In this document: piece after piece, positions 55,072-63,301 of the stretch
How positions within the stretch are numbered: the first letter of the stretch is position 1
Layout: each line of letters starts with the position of its first letter
Origin: Alkalihalobacillus sp047302405
GTDB taxonomy: Bacteria > Bacillota > Bacilli > Bacillales > Bacillaceae_D
Assembly: GCF_047302405.1 (NCBI RefSeq)
Contig: NZ_CP154853.1
Coordinates: 2,232,001-2,296,000, forward strand
DNA: 64,000 nucleotides
Direction: 5' to 3'
Position numbers and translations under genes: made by a program
Notes under the pieces: model-generated
Told to the model about the DNA's origin: nothing
Databases searched by the model: none
Seen by the model: the letters and a program-made list of their open reading frames with translations, nothing else

Positions 55072-55149
55072 ATGAAATACGTACTAACAAACAGACAATC
55101 ATCTATTTTAATGCTCATCCATCATCCTTCTCAATTATTGATCGGTTAA
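55072..55149 (+). CDS. Leader peptide of 25 residues
   Basis: An ATG with a strong AAGGTGAT site opens MKYVLTNRQSSILMLIHHPS and four more residues before TAA at 55147-55149. It lies between a good promoter and a terminator-like hairpin, 100 bases upstream of the RsgA-type gene. The codons for the IHHPS part overlap an arm (55115-55127) that can pair with 55187-55199. This is the layout of ribosome-controlled attenuators of antibiotic-resistance genes. Confidence 0.65.
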   Translation: MKYVLTNRQSSILMLIHHPSQLLIG

Positions 55150-55218
55150 TTTTTAACGTTTCAACTAGTTAAGTATGCAAAAGTGCGGATGATGGGTGAC
55201 CTTATTCGGGCTTTTTTT
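55115..55218 (+). promoter_or_regulatory. Putative transcription attenuator (antiterminator/terminator pair)
   Basis: Antiterminator: TCATCCATCATCC (55115-55127, inside the leader ORF) pairs over 13 bases with GGATGATGGGTGA (55187-55199), one G-U. Terminator: GTGCGGATGA (55183-55192) pairs with TTATTCGGGC (55202-55211) with one mismatch and three G-U pairs, followed by seven T (55212-55218). The two share 55187-55192, so they exclude each other, and ribosome position on the leader would decide. Confidence 0.55.
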
Positions 55219-55248
55219 GTATGCATAAAAACACTAGGAGGAACACAT

Positions 55249-56301
55249 TTGAATTTATTACAAACACGTTTAGCTTATAAAGAGGAAATGAATTTCACAG
55301 GAAATGAAGAGCATCTCGCTCGAGTTATTAATGAACAAAAAGGCAGATATATTGTCGAGACAATGTCAGGGCCTCGCTCTGCTCTTGTCAAAGGGAAAAT
55401 GCATTATGAAGCATTCTCTAGAATGGATTTTCCCGCTGTTGGAGATTGGGTGATTCTTAGAGATGTCGCCACAACAGATGAAGTTATTATCGATGAGATT
55501 CTACCTCGATATAGCAAAATCACCCGTAAAGTCGCGGGTTTAAAAACAGATGTACAAATTGTTGCAACGAATGTGACAAAGGTTTTTATCGTCGTTAGTG
55601 CTGAGGAACCTTTAAATGCACGGAAACTCGAACGCTATTTAGCAGCCGTTTGGGATAGTGGAGCTTCCCCGTTTATTGTATTTTCTAAAGCGGATTTAGC
55701 TGAAGATGGTGAGAAATTGAAAGAAGAGGCAGAACTCATCGCCTTTGGGGTTCCCCTGTTCTTATGGAGTGCAGAAACAACGGACGGAAAAGAAGAGATT
55801 CTCGAACATATTAATCCTGACGATACAATCGTTCTAATTGGCAGCTCTGGCGTTGGAAAATCAACGTTGATAAATGCTTTGTTAGAAGCAGACATTCAAA
55901 AAACAGGCGCCGTTCGTGCTGAGGATAAAAAAGGAAGACATACAACGACACACCGTGAGCTCCTCCTTCTGCCAAATGGTGGAGTCATTATTGATACACC
56001 TGGAATGAGAGAGCTGCAGCTTTGGGCGGAAGATGATCAATCCTTAAGTGGCTCATTCAATGATATCTCTACCTTATTTGAGCAATGCCGATTTGCGGAT
56101 TGTTCACATAAAACCGAGCCAGGATGTGCTGTTTTGTCTGCCCTTGAGGACGGGACATTGGAGAAAAACAGATGGCAAAGCTACCTTAAACTCCAACGAG
56201 AACTAGCCTACGCCAACCGGAAACAAAATGCCCGACTCGCTTCAGAAGAAAAGAAGCGGTGGAAAAACGTCACACAAAAGAGGAAAAAGGATAAATATTA
56301 A
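55249..56301 (+). CDS. RsgA-type ribosome small-subunit-dependent GTPase (second copy type)
   Basis: A 350-residue circularly permuted GTPase of the RsgA/YloQ family, which acts on the 30S subunit. OB fold region about 30-110; G4 is SKAD (146-149) in place of NKxD, G1 is GSSGVGKST (198-206), G3 DTPG (249-252). The zinc site Cys280, Cys285, His287, Cys293 follows. TTG 55249 is used: AGGAGG lies 7 bases upstream; the frame stays open upstream through the attenuator. It is isolated and behind the leader, unlike the housekeeping yloQ next to prpC-prkC. Confidence 0.9.
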   Translation: MNLLQTRLAYKEEMNFTGNEEHLARVINEQKGRYIVETMSGPRSALVKGKMHYEAFSRMDFPAVGDWVILRDVATTDEVIIDEILPRYSKITRKVAGLKTDVQIVATNVTKVFIVVSAEEPLNARKLERYLAAVWDSGASPFIVFSKADLAEDGEKLKEEAELIAFGVPLFLWSAETTDGKEEILEHINPDDTIVLIGSSGVGKSTLINALLEADIQKTGAVRAEDKKGRHTTTHRELLLLPNGGVIIDTPGMRELQLWAEDDQSLSGSFNDISTLFEQCRFADCSHKTEPGCAVLSALEDGTLEKNRWQSYLKLQRELAYANRKQNARLASEEKKRWKNVTQKRKKDKY

Positions 56302-56309
56302 GATTAAGA

Positions 56310-56337
56310 AAGAGCCCACGTTTTTGGGCTTTTTCTT
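56310..56337 (+). terminator. Terminator after the RsgA-type gene
   Basis: AGCCCA and TGGGCT with a TTTTTC tail directly follow the gene. Confidence 0.85.
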
Positions 56338-56476
56338 TAATTATCACGATTTAGACATTGAAGAACGTGCTAATAATGACATAAAACAAGTTTTCAGAGA
56401 GTACAATAAATGGCATCATGAAGGAAGACAAAAACCATTGACGGAGTACTTTGAATTGCAGAGGTTATTTGATTAA
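56338..56476 (+). pseudogene. Unidentified gene tail
   Basis: After the terminator an open frame without a start gives about 45 residues of protein-like sequence (DLDIEERANNDIKQVFREYN, then KWHHEGRQKP and a stop at 56474-56476). It looks like the C-terminus of a lost gene. The 7-bp target duplication of the adjacent insertion begins 18 bases later. Confidence 0.35.
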
Positions 56477-56676
56477 AGAACTTAGGATCCACCAATTAAA
56501 GTAACGGGTTCTCTTTTGGGGGACAAAAGTTAAAAAAACAACAAAAAACGCATCATTAACAGCATCAAAAAAAGCATCAATTTTAGCACCGATGACTTAT
56601 TAATTTCTTCAATATTTAACACAAAAATCAAATAGAACCGCTAAAAAGGAGCATATTGATTATGCTCCTTTTACAT

Positions 56677-57207
56677 TTAACGATTAAGTTTATTAATTTC
56701 CTCAAAAATTCTTGAATACACAGCTCTTATGTGTTTCTCAGTTTTTTTATTATTGAATAGACCAAACCCCCAACTTTTTAATGACTCATCTTCTTGTTTA
56801 AGGACCCCAACAGCATAGCTTTGACCAGCATTCCATTTCCAAGACTCATCATAACCCGTTTCTTTTATGGTAAAAGGGATATGATTATTTGCTGATATAA
56901 AAAAGAATGGAATAGTTGAGTCTAAATAAATATTTGCATACTTGCTATCAGCAGCTTCAGGAAGATTTTCTTCCGTAATAAAGACTGCATCATAAGAGTT
57001 TAAATCTTCGCTTGTTAGTTCATCAAAAGAAATTTCATTGAACCTAACTTGTTCTTCTTCTACTTCTGGTGGTTCACCGACTACCGCTATACTTAATGCT
57101 TTTCCTTCATACAACTCGAAATCAGGACTTTGAGTACAAGCTGTTAGTGCGAATAATAGTATTAACACTATAAAAGATAAATAGTTCTTTCCTTTTTTTC
57201 TATTCAT
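56677..57207 (-). CDS. Lipoprotein inside the insertion element
   Basis: A 176-residue lipoprotein. ATG 57207 is chosen over a longer frame because GGGGGGTGG lies upstream and the signal peptide begins here; lipobox LTAC follows a hydrophobic stretch. The mature part is acidic, with a DELTSEDLNSYDAVFITEENL segment and a basic C-terminal helix. Family not recognised. It begins 84 bases after the transposase remnant and is intact. Confidence 0.75.
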   Translation of the reverse strand: MNRKKGKNYLSFIVLILLFALTACTQSPDFELYEGKALSIAVVGEPPEVEEEQVRFNEISFDELTSEDLNSYDAVFITEENLPEAADSKYANIYLDSTIPFFFISANNHIPFTIKETGYDESWKWNAGQSYAVGVLKQEDESLKSWGFGLFNNKKTEKHIRAVYSRIFEEINKLNR

Positions 57208-57290
57208 TTGCCACCCCCCTGCATTATATTTTAACATAATATTCCATTCGCCTTGTAAATAAATTAATAAGTCGTGCAAGCTCTTTTTTA

Positions 57291-57770
57291 CTACCTCAAA
57301 TACAAAATATCCTCTATTTTAAACCTTTTGTCCGTTAACCCTAAACGCTGTGCGGGAGTCAACTTTTGCTTATCAAATGATTTATAGGGGAGGCAGAAAT
57401 TGTAATAGGTTCTGAGAATAGTGGTAGCCATTTGAGCGTATTTCGGATTGAAATTGGAATAAATATAACTTTTCCCATCACCTCTTGCAGTGGTGAGTGG
57501 GCGTTCCAAAACCGATAATTTCCTACGAATGTGTTGGATGAAGAAGTTGGTGGAGTGGTCGTTCACTTTCAATATCAACTTGGCTACTTCTTCGGGTTCC
57601 AGTGAAGATAAATCTGTTTTGCAATCCACACCTGGCACTCCTTTGTTCTTTCTCATATGCTGTCCATAGATTCTTATGGGCAATGACCTTATCCTAAGAT
57701 GAATACCACCTTGTTCTGTCCTATCCATGTCGGCATCCCTACGCACTCCTATGTACCCTTTCGTTTCCAA
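57291..57770 (-). pseudogene. C-terminal part of a transposase
   Basis: A 159-residue frame (TTG at the start, open for about 23 codons further upstream) with NDHSTNFFIQHIRRKLSVLERPL, SYIYSNFNPKYAQMATTILRTYYNF and TPAQRLGLTDK. The last motif, N-F----KTPAQRLG, is the usual end of DDE-type transposases. The N-terminal catalytic part is absent; the upstream DNA turns into group II intron sequence. Family name is not certain. Confidence 0.65.
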
Positions 57771-57843
57771 CTTATCTCTCCATAGGTAGTGATCTATTCG
57801 GTCTTTACCACGATGTTTTCTGCGTTTAGGCGGGAACTGCCTA

Positions 57844-58249
57844 CACCTCCTTGTTTTCCAAGATTGAAGATTGTTCAGCCCTTCGTTTCTGTTTAGAAAC
57901 TACTATGGCTTCTGCTGACTTCTCATGATTCATTTCCCTATCTCTAGGTTCATTGTTCTCTTAGGAACCCTCATGAGATCTCCCCGGGTAAGAATGATAC
58001 CTTTCCTCCCACGTAGCCGTTGCATTTACTGTAAGAGATTTGGACAGTATTGGACTTTGCTTTGTTTAGCAAGCTCATCCGTCTCTATTCAGCCTTATAT
58101 GCAGTTTCAATTCGTCGGCTCAGGGTTTTGCCTCCAGCTTCCTTCAGATTCTGAGTCACCTCAGACACCCTTGCCTTTAAGCTAACAGTTCCTACTGCCA
58201 AGTCTGTAGCGGACTTTCACCGCCTAGCTATCACCCATGCCGGGCACAC
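57844..58249 (-). ncRNA. 5' part of a group II intron (no 3' end, no reverse transcriptase)
   Basis: The minus strand from 58249 starts GTGTGCCCGGCATGGGTG, then GGTGAAAGTCC, GGCAGTAGGAACTGTTAGC, CTGAAGGAAGCTGGAGGCAA, CTTACCCGGGGAGATCT and GAAGTCAGCAGAAG, all conserved in the domain I-III region of bacterial group II introns. At 57850-57844 a GGAGGTG resembles the ribosome site of the intron-encoded protein, but no reverse transcriptase, domain V or domain VI follows; transposase sequence does. Confidence 0.85.
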
Positions 58250-58256
58250 TAAAAAT

Positions 58257-58282
58257 GACCTAATCGCTATTGCGAATAGGTC
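58257..58282 (-). terminator. Terminator hairpin just upstream of the intron 5' end
   Basis: On the minus strand GACCTATTCGC and GCGATTAGGTC pair with one mismatch around AATA, then ATTTTT. The intron begins 7 bases past the stem, the site preference known for class C group II introns. Confidence 0.7.
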
Positions 58283-58432
58283 TGCGATTTTATATGATAT
58301 TTTACTAATTTGTCCCCCCTCAAGAGAACCCATTACAATTAAAGAAAGTTCCTTTTAAAATTTTCCTTTTCTCAACTCCCTATCCCATAACTGCTATAAT
58401 AGAATAAAGACCTGAAAGGAAGCCGACTTCAA

Positions 58433-59029
58433 ATGAAACAATACATGCTAGACACGAATTGTATTCGCTATAATGTCACCAAAAATAAATACTTAAAAAA
58501 GGCTTCCAAACGTTTTTTTCAAATGGTCGAGGAAGAAAAGGAAACAAATGAAGTTCACTTAGTCATCCCTGAGGAAGTCAAGGAAGAGCTTATTAACCAA
58601 ACGTATGGATTTCGAGAAGTGTTTCATAATGAGCGAGAAATAGAAAATATTGAGGCCTTTTTGCCACATCTAAAAGTTGTGCCAAATCATATTAACTACG
58701 AAGAAGAAAAAGTGATACGTAGAATGGCTGCCATTGTGACAACGCGCTACCGCACCCCTTTAACACAGGAAATCAAAAAGAATTTCCGCTTTCCATCAGC
58801 CTCAGATGCCCGAATTTTAGGATCAGCTCTTAAAACAGACTCCATAATGGTCACGAATAATACACGAGAATTTATTCTATTGCTATTCTTAGCCCAACCA
58901 AAGCAACAAATTTTATATGATTTAGAAGAAGGGCAATACCTAAAAATATCACAAACTCTTTATGATTTAGTCTGGAATGATCATGAATTTATCCAATTAT
59001 ATAATCACTTTAACAAAAGCTGCTCATAA
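58433..59029 (+). CDS. PIN-domain protein
   Basis: A 198-residue protein starting MKQYMLDTNC with Asp7 at the PIN position, an acidic Glu in IPEEVKEEL (about 47-52), Asp125 in SASDARILG and VTNNTREF near 140-147. These are the PIN nuclease active-site positions. It is longer than usual VapC toxins and has no visible antitoxin gene next to it. It may be an RNase; partner unknown. Confidence 0.78.
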   Translation: MKQYMLDTNCIRYNVTKNKYLKKASKRFFQMVEEEKETNEVHLVIPEEVKEELINQTYGFREVFHNEREIENIEAFLPHLKVVPNHINYEEEKVIRRMAAIVTTRYRTPLTQEIKKNFRFPSASDARILGSALKTDSIMVTNNTREFILLLFLAQPKQQILYDLEEGQYLKISQTLYDLVWNDHEFIQLYNHFNKSCS

Positions 59030-59111
59030 GTCCCCCCATTCAATTAAACCATCTATTAATTAACATTAATGTATAATTAATACATATAATTAGTTCAGAT
59101 CGGAGGGAAAA

Positions 59112-59207
59112 ATGAAAAAAACCTTAAAAATTGCCTTACTTATTGTTGCTATCGGTTGGCTAGTATTAATGATTGCAGGTTTTCTCGGGCTGTTTTTTGA
59201 TATTTAA
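59112..59207 (+). CDS. 31-residue membrane peptide
   Basis: An ATG 5 bases after CGGAGGG opens MKKTLKIALLIVAIGWLVLM and ends GLFFDI. It is one basic-start transmembrane helix. Too short for family assignment; strong ribosome site argues for translation. Confidence 0.6.
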   Translation: MKKTLKIALLIVAIGWLVLMIAGFLGLFFDI

Positions 59208-59308
59208 AAAGATTAAGAGAGGAGCTGCTTATGAAAGTATTTATAAAAGGAGAAAATCCTTTTTAATACTAGAGAATCACAATTAATATTAGTCTTTTTT
59301 GCATTGTT

Positions 59309-59343
59309 CCGAGTTCCAAGTACTTATCTCATTTGGAACTCGG
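59309..59343. terminator. Hairpin downstream of the GNAT gene at 59357
   Basis: CCGAGTTCCAA and TTGGAACTCGG form an 11-bp perfect stem. There is no direct T run on either strand, so termination is likely but not certain. Confidence 0.5.
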
Positions 59344-59356
59344 AGGTAAAACTGAT

Positions 59357-59800
59357 TTACTTCAACCTGAGCTCATAATGATAAAAGTCGGTATCCTTTT
59401 GATAGCCATTCTTTTCATAAAGCCGTTGTGCAGTTTGATTATCTAGTGCCGTACTTAAACTAATGCTGACTGCACCTGTTTCGATCGCAAATCCCTTTGC
59501 TTTCTCTAATAATTGTTCACCAAGGCCGCGTTTACGTGCTCCACTATCAATATACAAATCATTTAAAATCCACGCTCTTTTCATAGATATAGAAGAGAAA
59601 GTGGGGTAAAGTTGGGAGAACCCTAAATAATGTTCGCCTTCTTTCACTATAAATATGACTGAATCTTTTTTCTCCAGCCTTTCTGTTAAATAAGCTTTAG
59701 CCCCCTTGAGATCAGATACCTGTTCATAAAATTGACGATATTGATTAAATAAAACGGATACTCCTTCTAAATCTTCCATAGTAGCTTGATAAATTTCCAA
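59357..59800 (-). CDS. GNAT N-acetyltransferase
   Basis: A 147-residue GNAT. TTG start after GAAGGTC. The acetyl-CoA loop is GARKRGLGEQLLEKA and the end NQTAQRLYEKNGYQKD. WILNDLYID precedes the loop. Acceptor unknown. Downstream of another GNAT gene by 30 bases, so the two may share a transcript. Confidence 0.86.
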   Translation of the reverse strand: MEIYQATMEDLEGVSVLFNQYRQFYEQVSDLKGAKAYLTERLEKKDSVIFIVKEGEHYLGFSQLYPTFSSISMKRAWILNDLYIDSGARKRGLGEQLLEKAKGFAIETGAVSISLSTALDNQTAQRLYEKNGYQKDTDFYHYELRLK

Positions 59801-59830
59801 CGACCTTCACTTCCATTTCTTTTTTGATAG

Positions 59831-60448
59831 TTACAATTCGGGAGTCGTTTTGGAGCGACTATTCGTGAACACTTTTTGATAACAATTGCATTCATGTACC
59901 CTTTTAAACTGCTCTTTCATAACCTCCTTTTTATCTCCAACGTAATGGGCAAAAGCCTGTATTGGATGGAAGTCAGGGAACTTACCTTCTACCGCTTTTT
60001 TTATTTCATCACCTGTTTCCATATAAACATGTAAATAGGAATGAACGTTTGTGAAGCCTTGTTTGCTATACCAATCATTTACCCAGTCGTCATCTCTTGT
60101 CCACGCTTCAAAATAAGTAAGTCCTTTTCTTTGAGCTATTTTTTCAGCCTCATGTAAAAGCTTGTAAGCTATCCCTTTTCCGCGAAAATCAGGGTGAACA
60201 GCGATATGCCAGATCATCCCACCAAGCCCCGTAGTTGTTGAACATATCGTTTTTTCCTTGAGCTCATATTCAATATCTAATAAACCAACAATTTGGTCAT
60301 CAATAAGAGCGACTAACTCAATAGCTGGATTTTCATACGTCTCTTTTTCTTTCAAGACATTGTCAAAATAAGCCGTATCTAAAAAAGCTAAAACGCGACA
60401 TCGAACCCATCCGGTTTCATCCTCTTTTTTAAATTGTCTAATATTCAT
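59831..60448 (-). CDS. GNAT N-acetyltransferase
   Basis: A 205-residue GNAT with MNIRQFKKEDETGWVRCRVL at the start, the acetyl-CoA loop HPDFRGKGIAYKLLHEAEK (about 88-106) and WYSKQGFTNVHSY. ATG 60448 is chosen because GAAAGGAG is 5 bases upstream. A C-terminal extension of about 45 residues, ending in a Cys-containing helix, is beyond the GNAT core. Confidence 0.86.
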   Translation of the reverse strand: MNIRQFKKEDETGWVRCRVLAFLDTAYFDNVLKEKETYENPAIELVALIDDQIVGLLDIEYELKEKTICSTTTGLGGMIWHIAVHPDFRGKGIAYKLLHEAEKIAQRKGLTYFEAWTRDDDWVNDWYSKQGFTNVHSYLHVYMETGDEIKKAVEGKFPDFHPIQAFAHYVGDKKEVMKEQFKRVHECNCYQKVFTNSRSKTTPEL

Positions 60449-60681
60449 AAAAACTCCTTTCAAATGTGCATACCGACCTGTTTTAATAAGTGATGCTCCA
60501 TAATATCACCCCATTCGAATTAATCAGTTTACTCAATAACTACTCAATCAAAACGAATATATTTCAGTCATTATAGCATGAATTTCCAATTTCACAGCTT
60601 CATCATCACTTAAAACCTTAACTTATTAGAATGTCTCAACCTTAATAATACTCCACTACCTCATTTTATTCCTTTATAGAT

Positions 60682-61305
60682 TTACGATACCAATGACAAC
60701 AAATAATAACCAATCAACAAAGCCACCCCCCAAATGAAAAGAGCTGATATTTTATTAATAAGATTTAACCACTTCCCTGACTGGTCTAGTCTCTTTAACA
60801 CTTTTCCAAGATAGGAGAGTAATAAGAACACAAGCCATGAAACTAAGATACAAGCTATAGTAAAGGCGATTTTTTCTTCTATTAATTGATAAGGGAGTGA
60901 GCTTGTACCAATCACACCGATTGTATCCATTAGAGCATGAGGATTTAATAAGGAAACTGAGATCGCAAAGGTAATCTGCTTTCGAGTAGAAAGAGCTTTT
61001 GATTTTTCTTGCATAGTGTGATTAGACGTTTTCCAAATCGTGAACCCCATATAAACTAAAAAGAAAAAACCACCTAAATATAAAATGAGTTGCACTGTCG
61101 GAAACGTCATTACAAATACAGAGACACCCATCACCGCCAGTATAATTAATACCGTATCACAAAGGGCAGCTGTAATGACGACTGGCAGTGTTTGTACCCA
61201 CTTTGGCTGAGTAGCCCCTTGATTAAAGATAAATAGATTTTGTGGGCCTAGTGGTAGAATTAAACCGAGTGATAAAATAAAACCGTGTATAAAAGCAATA
61301 ATCAT
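60682..61305 (-). CDS. LysE/ArgO-type amino acid exporter
   Basis: A 207-residue protein with six transmembrane helices and the family signature GLILPLGPQNLFIFNQGA (about 11-28) plus NPHALMDTIGVIG. ATG 61305 is chosen because the family starts with this helix and GGGGAAT lies upstream. Exports a basic amino acid in known members. It is divergent from a MocR-type regulator. Confidence 0.88.
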   Translation of the reverse strand: MIIAFIHGFILSLGLILPLGPQNLFIFNQGATQPKWVQTLPVVITAALCDTVLIILAVMGVSVFVMTFPTVQLILYLGGFFFLVYMGFTIWKTSNHTMQEKSKALSTRKQITFAISVSLLNPHALMDTIGVIGTSSLPYQLIEEKIAFTIACILVSWLVFLLLSYLGKVLKRLDQSGKWLNLINKISALFIWGVALLIGYYLLSLVS

Positions 61306-61417
61306 TGTTGGATATTCCCCTTTCTTTTGCTCTACCGACGATGATATGCTAAAGACAAAAGAAGGAAAACAACCAATTATCAAAAGATCAAACCAACCAA
61401 TTTTATGAGGAGTTTTA

Positions 61418-62803
61418 ATGATGAGTTGGAAACCAAACCGTTCGTCTTCTCAAAGCCTGTACGAACAAATTAAATCATGGATGATGACCAAAATTAATCA
61501 GGGCGAATGGGTCATCGGTGAAAAATTACCGACACAGCGGAAGCTTGCTGAACAGTTGGAAGTAAATAGGAGCACGATTATTCAAGTATTAGAGGAATTA
61601 AAAGCAGAAGGCCTTCTTGCTTCAAAACAAGGTGGATATACTTATGTGAAGAGTAAAAGTTGGAATCAATTTATTAAGAACCAACCAAAATTAAATTGGT
61701 CTAGAACGCTCAATCAAGGCTTGTATAAATCAAACCTCGACACGATTCAAAAAGTGAATGAGTATGAATTTTCACCAGGAATTATTCGTTTAGGGACAGG
61801 AGAAATGTCACCAGATTTAATGCCCGACAAATTAATTAAAAGTGCGATAGCAATTATCCAGCTTGATTCAACCAACTTAGGGTATTCCGAGTCACAAGGA
61901 AATCTAGATTTGCGCCAGTCTTTGTCCAAGCACCTTTTAAAAAGAGGATTACACACATCACCTGAAAACATCTTAATCGTGTCAGGAGCCTTGCAAGCAT
62001 TACAGCTAATTTCTTTAGGTTTATTAGACGCTAAGTCATACATTTTTTATGATCGTCCGTCTTATTTACCATCAATTCCTTCTGTGCACTCATTATATTG
62101 TGAACAATTAAAAGATATCAATCAACACAATGGTTTTTACTATACGATTCCAACATTAAATAATCCTACTGGTGACATTTTAAACATGGAAGAAAGAAAA
62201 AAAATCATTTCTTCGATGAACTTGCCAATTATTGAAGATGATGTTTATCATGAATTGGCCTTTGAAGAAGCACCCAATGCACTGAAGTCTCTCGACCATG
62301 ATGGCCAAGTGATTTATATTGGGAGCATTTCAAAAACCATAAGCCCAGGACTAAGAATTGGTTGGATTGTCGCTCCAACATTGGTCATTAACCGGCTAGC
62401 AGACTTAAAAATGCAGCTTGATTATGGATGTAGCACATTGTCCCAACAAGTGATTTCGAATTTATTAAACACAACTGCCTATGAAGATCATATGTCTCAC
62501 CTACGACAACAATTAAAAGAGCGGGCCTCTTTTATGGAGAATCTCTTAGAAAAACTTTTTTCTCCTATTGCAACATGGAACTCTCCAAAAGGTGGCTTCT
62601 ATATCTGGATAAAATTTAAAAATCCAGTCGTAACCAAATCTCTTTTTCAAAATTTACTTAAGAGAAACATTTTAATCAACCCAGGTTATCTTTATTACCC
62701 AAAAGACTTTTACCATTTAAGACTGTCATTTGCCTATTGCACATTTGAAGAAATGGAACATGGATTATCACTGCTATATGATGAAATTATGAAGGTTATT
62801 TAA
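61418..62803 (+). CDS. MocR-type regulator (GntR + aminotransferase-like domain)
   Basis: A 461-residue MocR protein. A GntR winged helix lies at 10-75 (LPTQRKLAEQLEVNRSTIIQVLEELKAEGLL). A class I aminotransferase fold follows (about 115-461), with NNPTG at 248-252 and PLP lysine 306 in SISKTISPGLRIGW. It is 112 bases from the divergent LysE gene, the usual arrangement in which such regulators control a transporter, so it is the likely regulator (inference). Confidence 0.92.
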   Translation: MMSWKPNRSSSQSLYEQIKSWMMTKINQGEWVIGEKLPTQRKLAEQLEVNRSTIIQVLEELKAEGLLASKQGGYTYVKSKSWNQFIKNQPKLNWSRTLNQGLYKSNLDTIQKVNEYEFSPGIIRLGTGEMSPDLMPDKLIKSAIAIIQLDSTNLGYSESQGNLDLRQSLSKHLLKRGLHTSPENILIVSGALQALQLISLGLLDAKSYIFYDRPSYLPSIPSVHSLYCEQLKDINQHNGFYYTIPTLNNPTGDILNMEERKKIISSMNLPIIEDDVYHELAFEEAPNALKSLDHDGQVIYIGSISKTISPGLRIGWIVAPTLVINRLADLKMQLDYGCSTLSQQVISNLLNTTAYEDHMSHLRQQLKERASFMENLLEKLFSPIATWNSPKGGFYIWIKFKNPVVTKSLFQNLLKRNILINPGYLYYPKDFYHLRLSFAYCTFEEMEHGLSLLYDEIMKVI

Positions 62804-63064
62804 AATATGATTGCCATTTAGATATACTAAAGGGGCTTATGCTGGTTAGATAACACATCAAACCTTGAATTAGTTAGTTTAACAATAAAGAATTTCACTA
62901 TTTTTCAATTAATTCGATCGGCATATCTTTCCACTCTCGCTGGAATAATTTTTTTGTTGAAGTATTTCATTTGGATCATGATAATCAAATTTAGTAGAAC
63001 TAATTGACGTAGAAACTCTAATGAAAGTACGACTGTACTTAAAAACATTTCGTTTTTAAGTTAA

Positions 63065-63253
63065 TCAGGAGCTCTTCTTTACTTTTCGATTAACTCTAAA
63101 TTCAATCGAAAAATAAAAAATCGCAATTATAAATAAAATATTTGAAAGCATTAACACTATTCCGTTCCATTCTCCCTTAAATAAAGTAACATTCACCAAA
63201 TTAGCTGTATGCATTATAGCGATAATAATGAATAAAATCGTATAAGTTCTCAA
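63065..63253 (-). CDS. Small two-helix membrane protein
   Basis: A 62-residue hydrophobic protein with two helices (about 4-22 and 30-48) and a basic tail (RVNRKVKKSS). TTG start after GTGGGGTG. No family recognised. Confidence 0.5.
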   Translation of the reverse strand: MRTYTILFIIIAIMHTANLVNVTLFKGEWNGIVLMLSNILFIIAIFYFSIEFRVNRKVKKSS

Positions 63254-63301
63254 TTAATACACCCCACATATCTTCTTTAAGACTTTATTTTAAAACTTCA
63301 C

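Larger units (their letters stand above)
56494..58343. mobile_element. 1836-bp insertion element with terminal repeats and 7-bp target duplication
   Basis: Left end 56501-56527 (GTAACGGGTTCTCTTTTGGG...) and right end 58309-58336 are imperfect inverse copies over about 27 bp. AATTAAA flanks both sides (56494-56500 and 58337-58343). Inside lie, on the minus strand, the 5' part of a group II intron, a transposase C-terminal remnant and a lipoprotein gene. The IS family is not identified. Confidence 0.8.
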
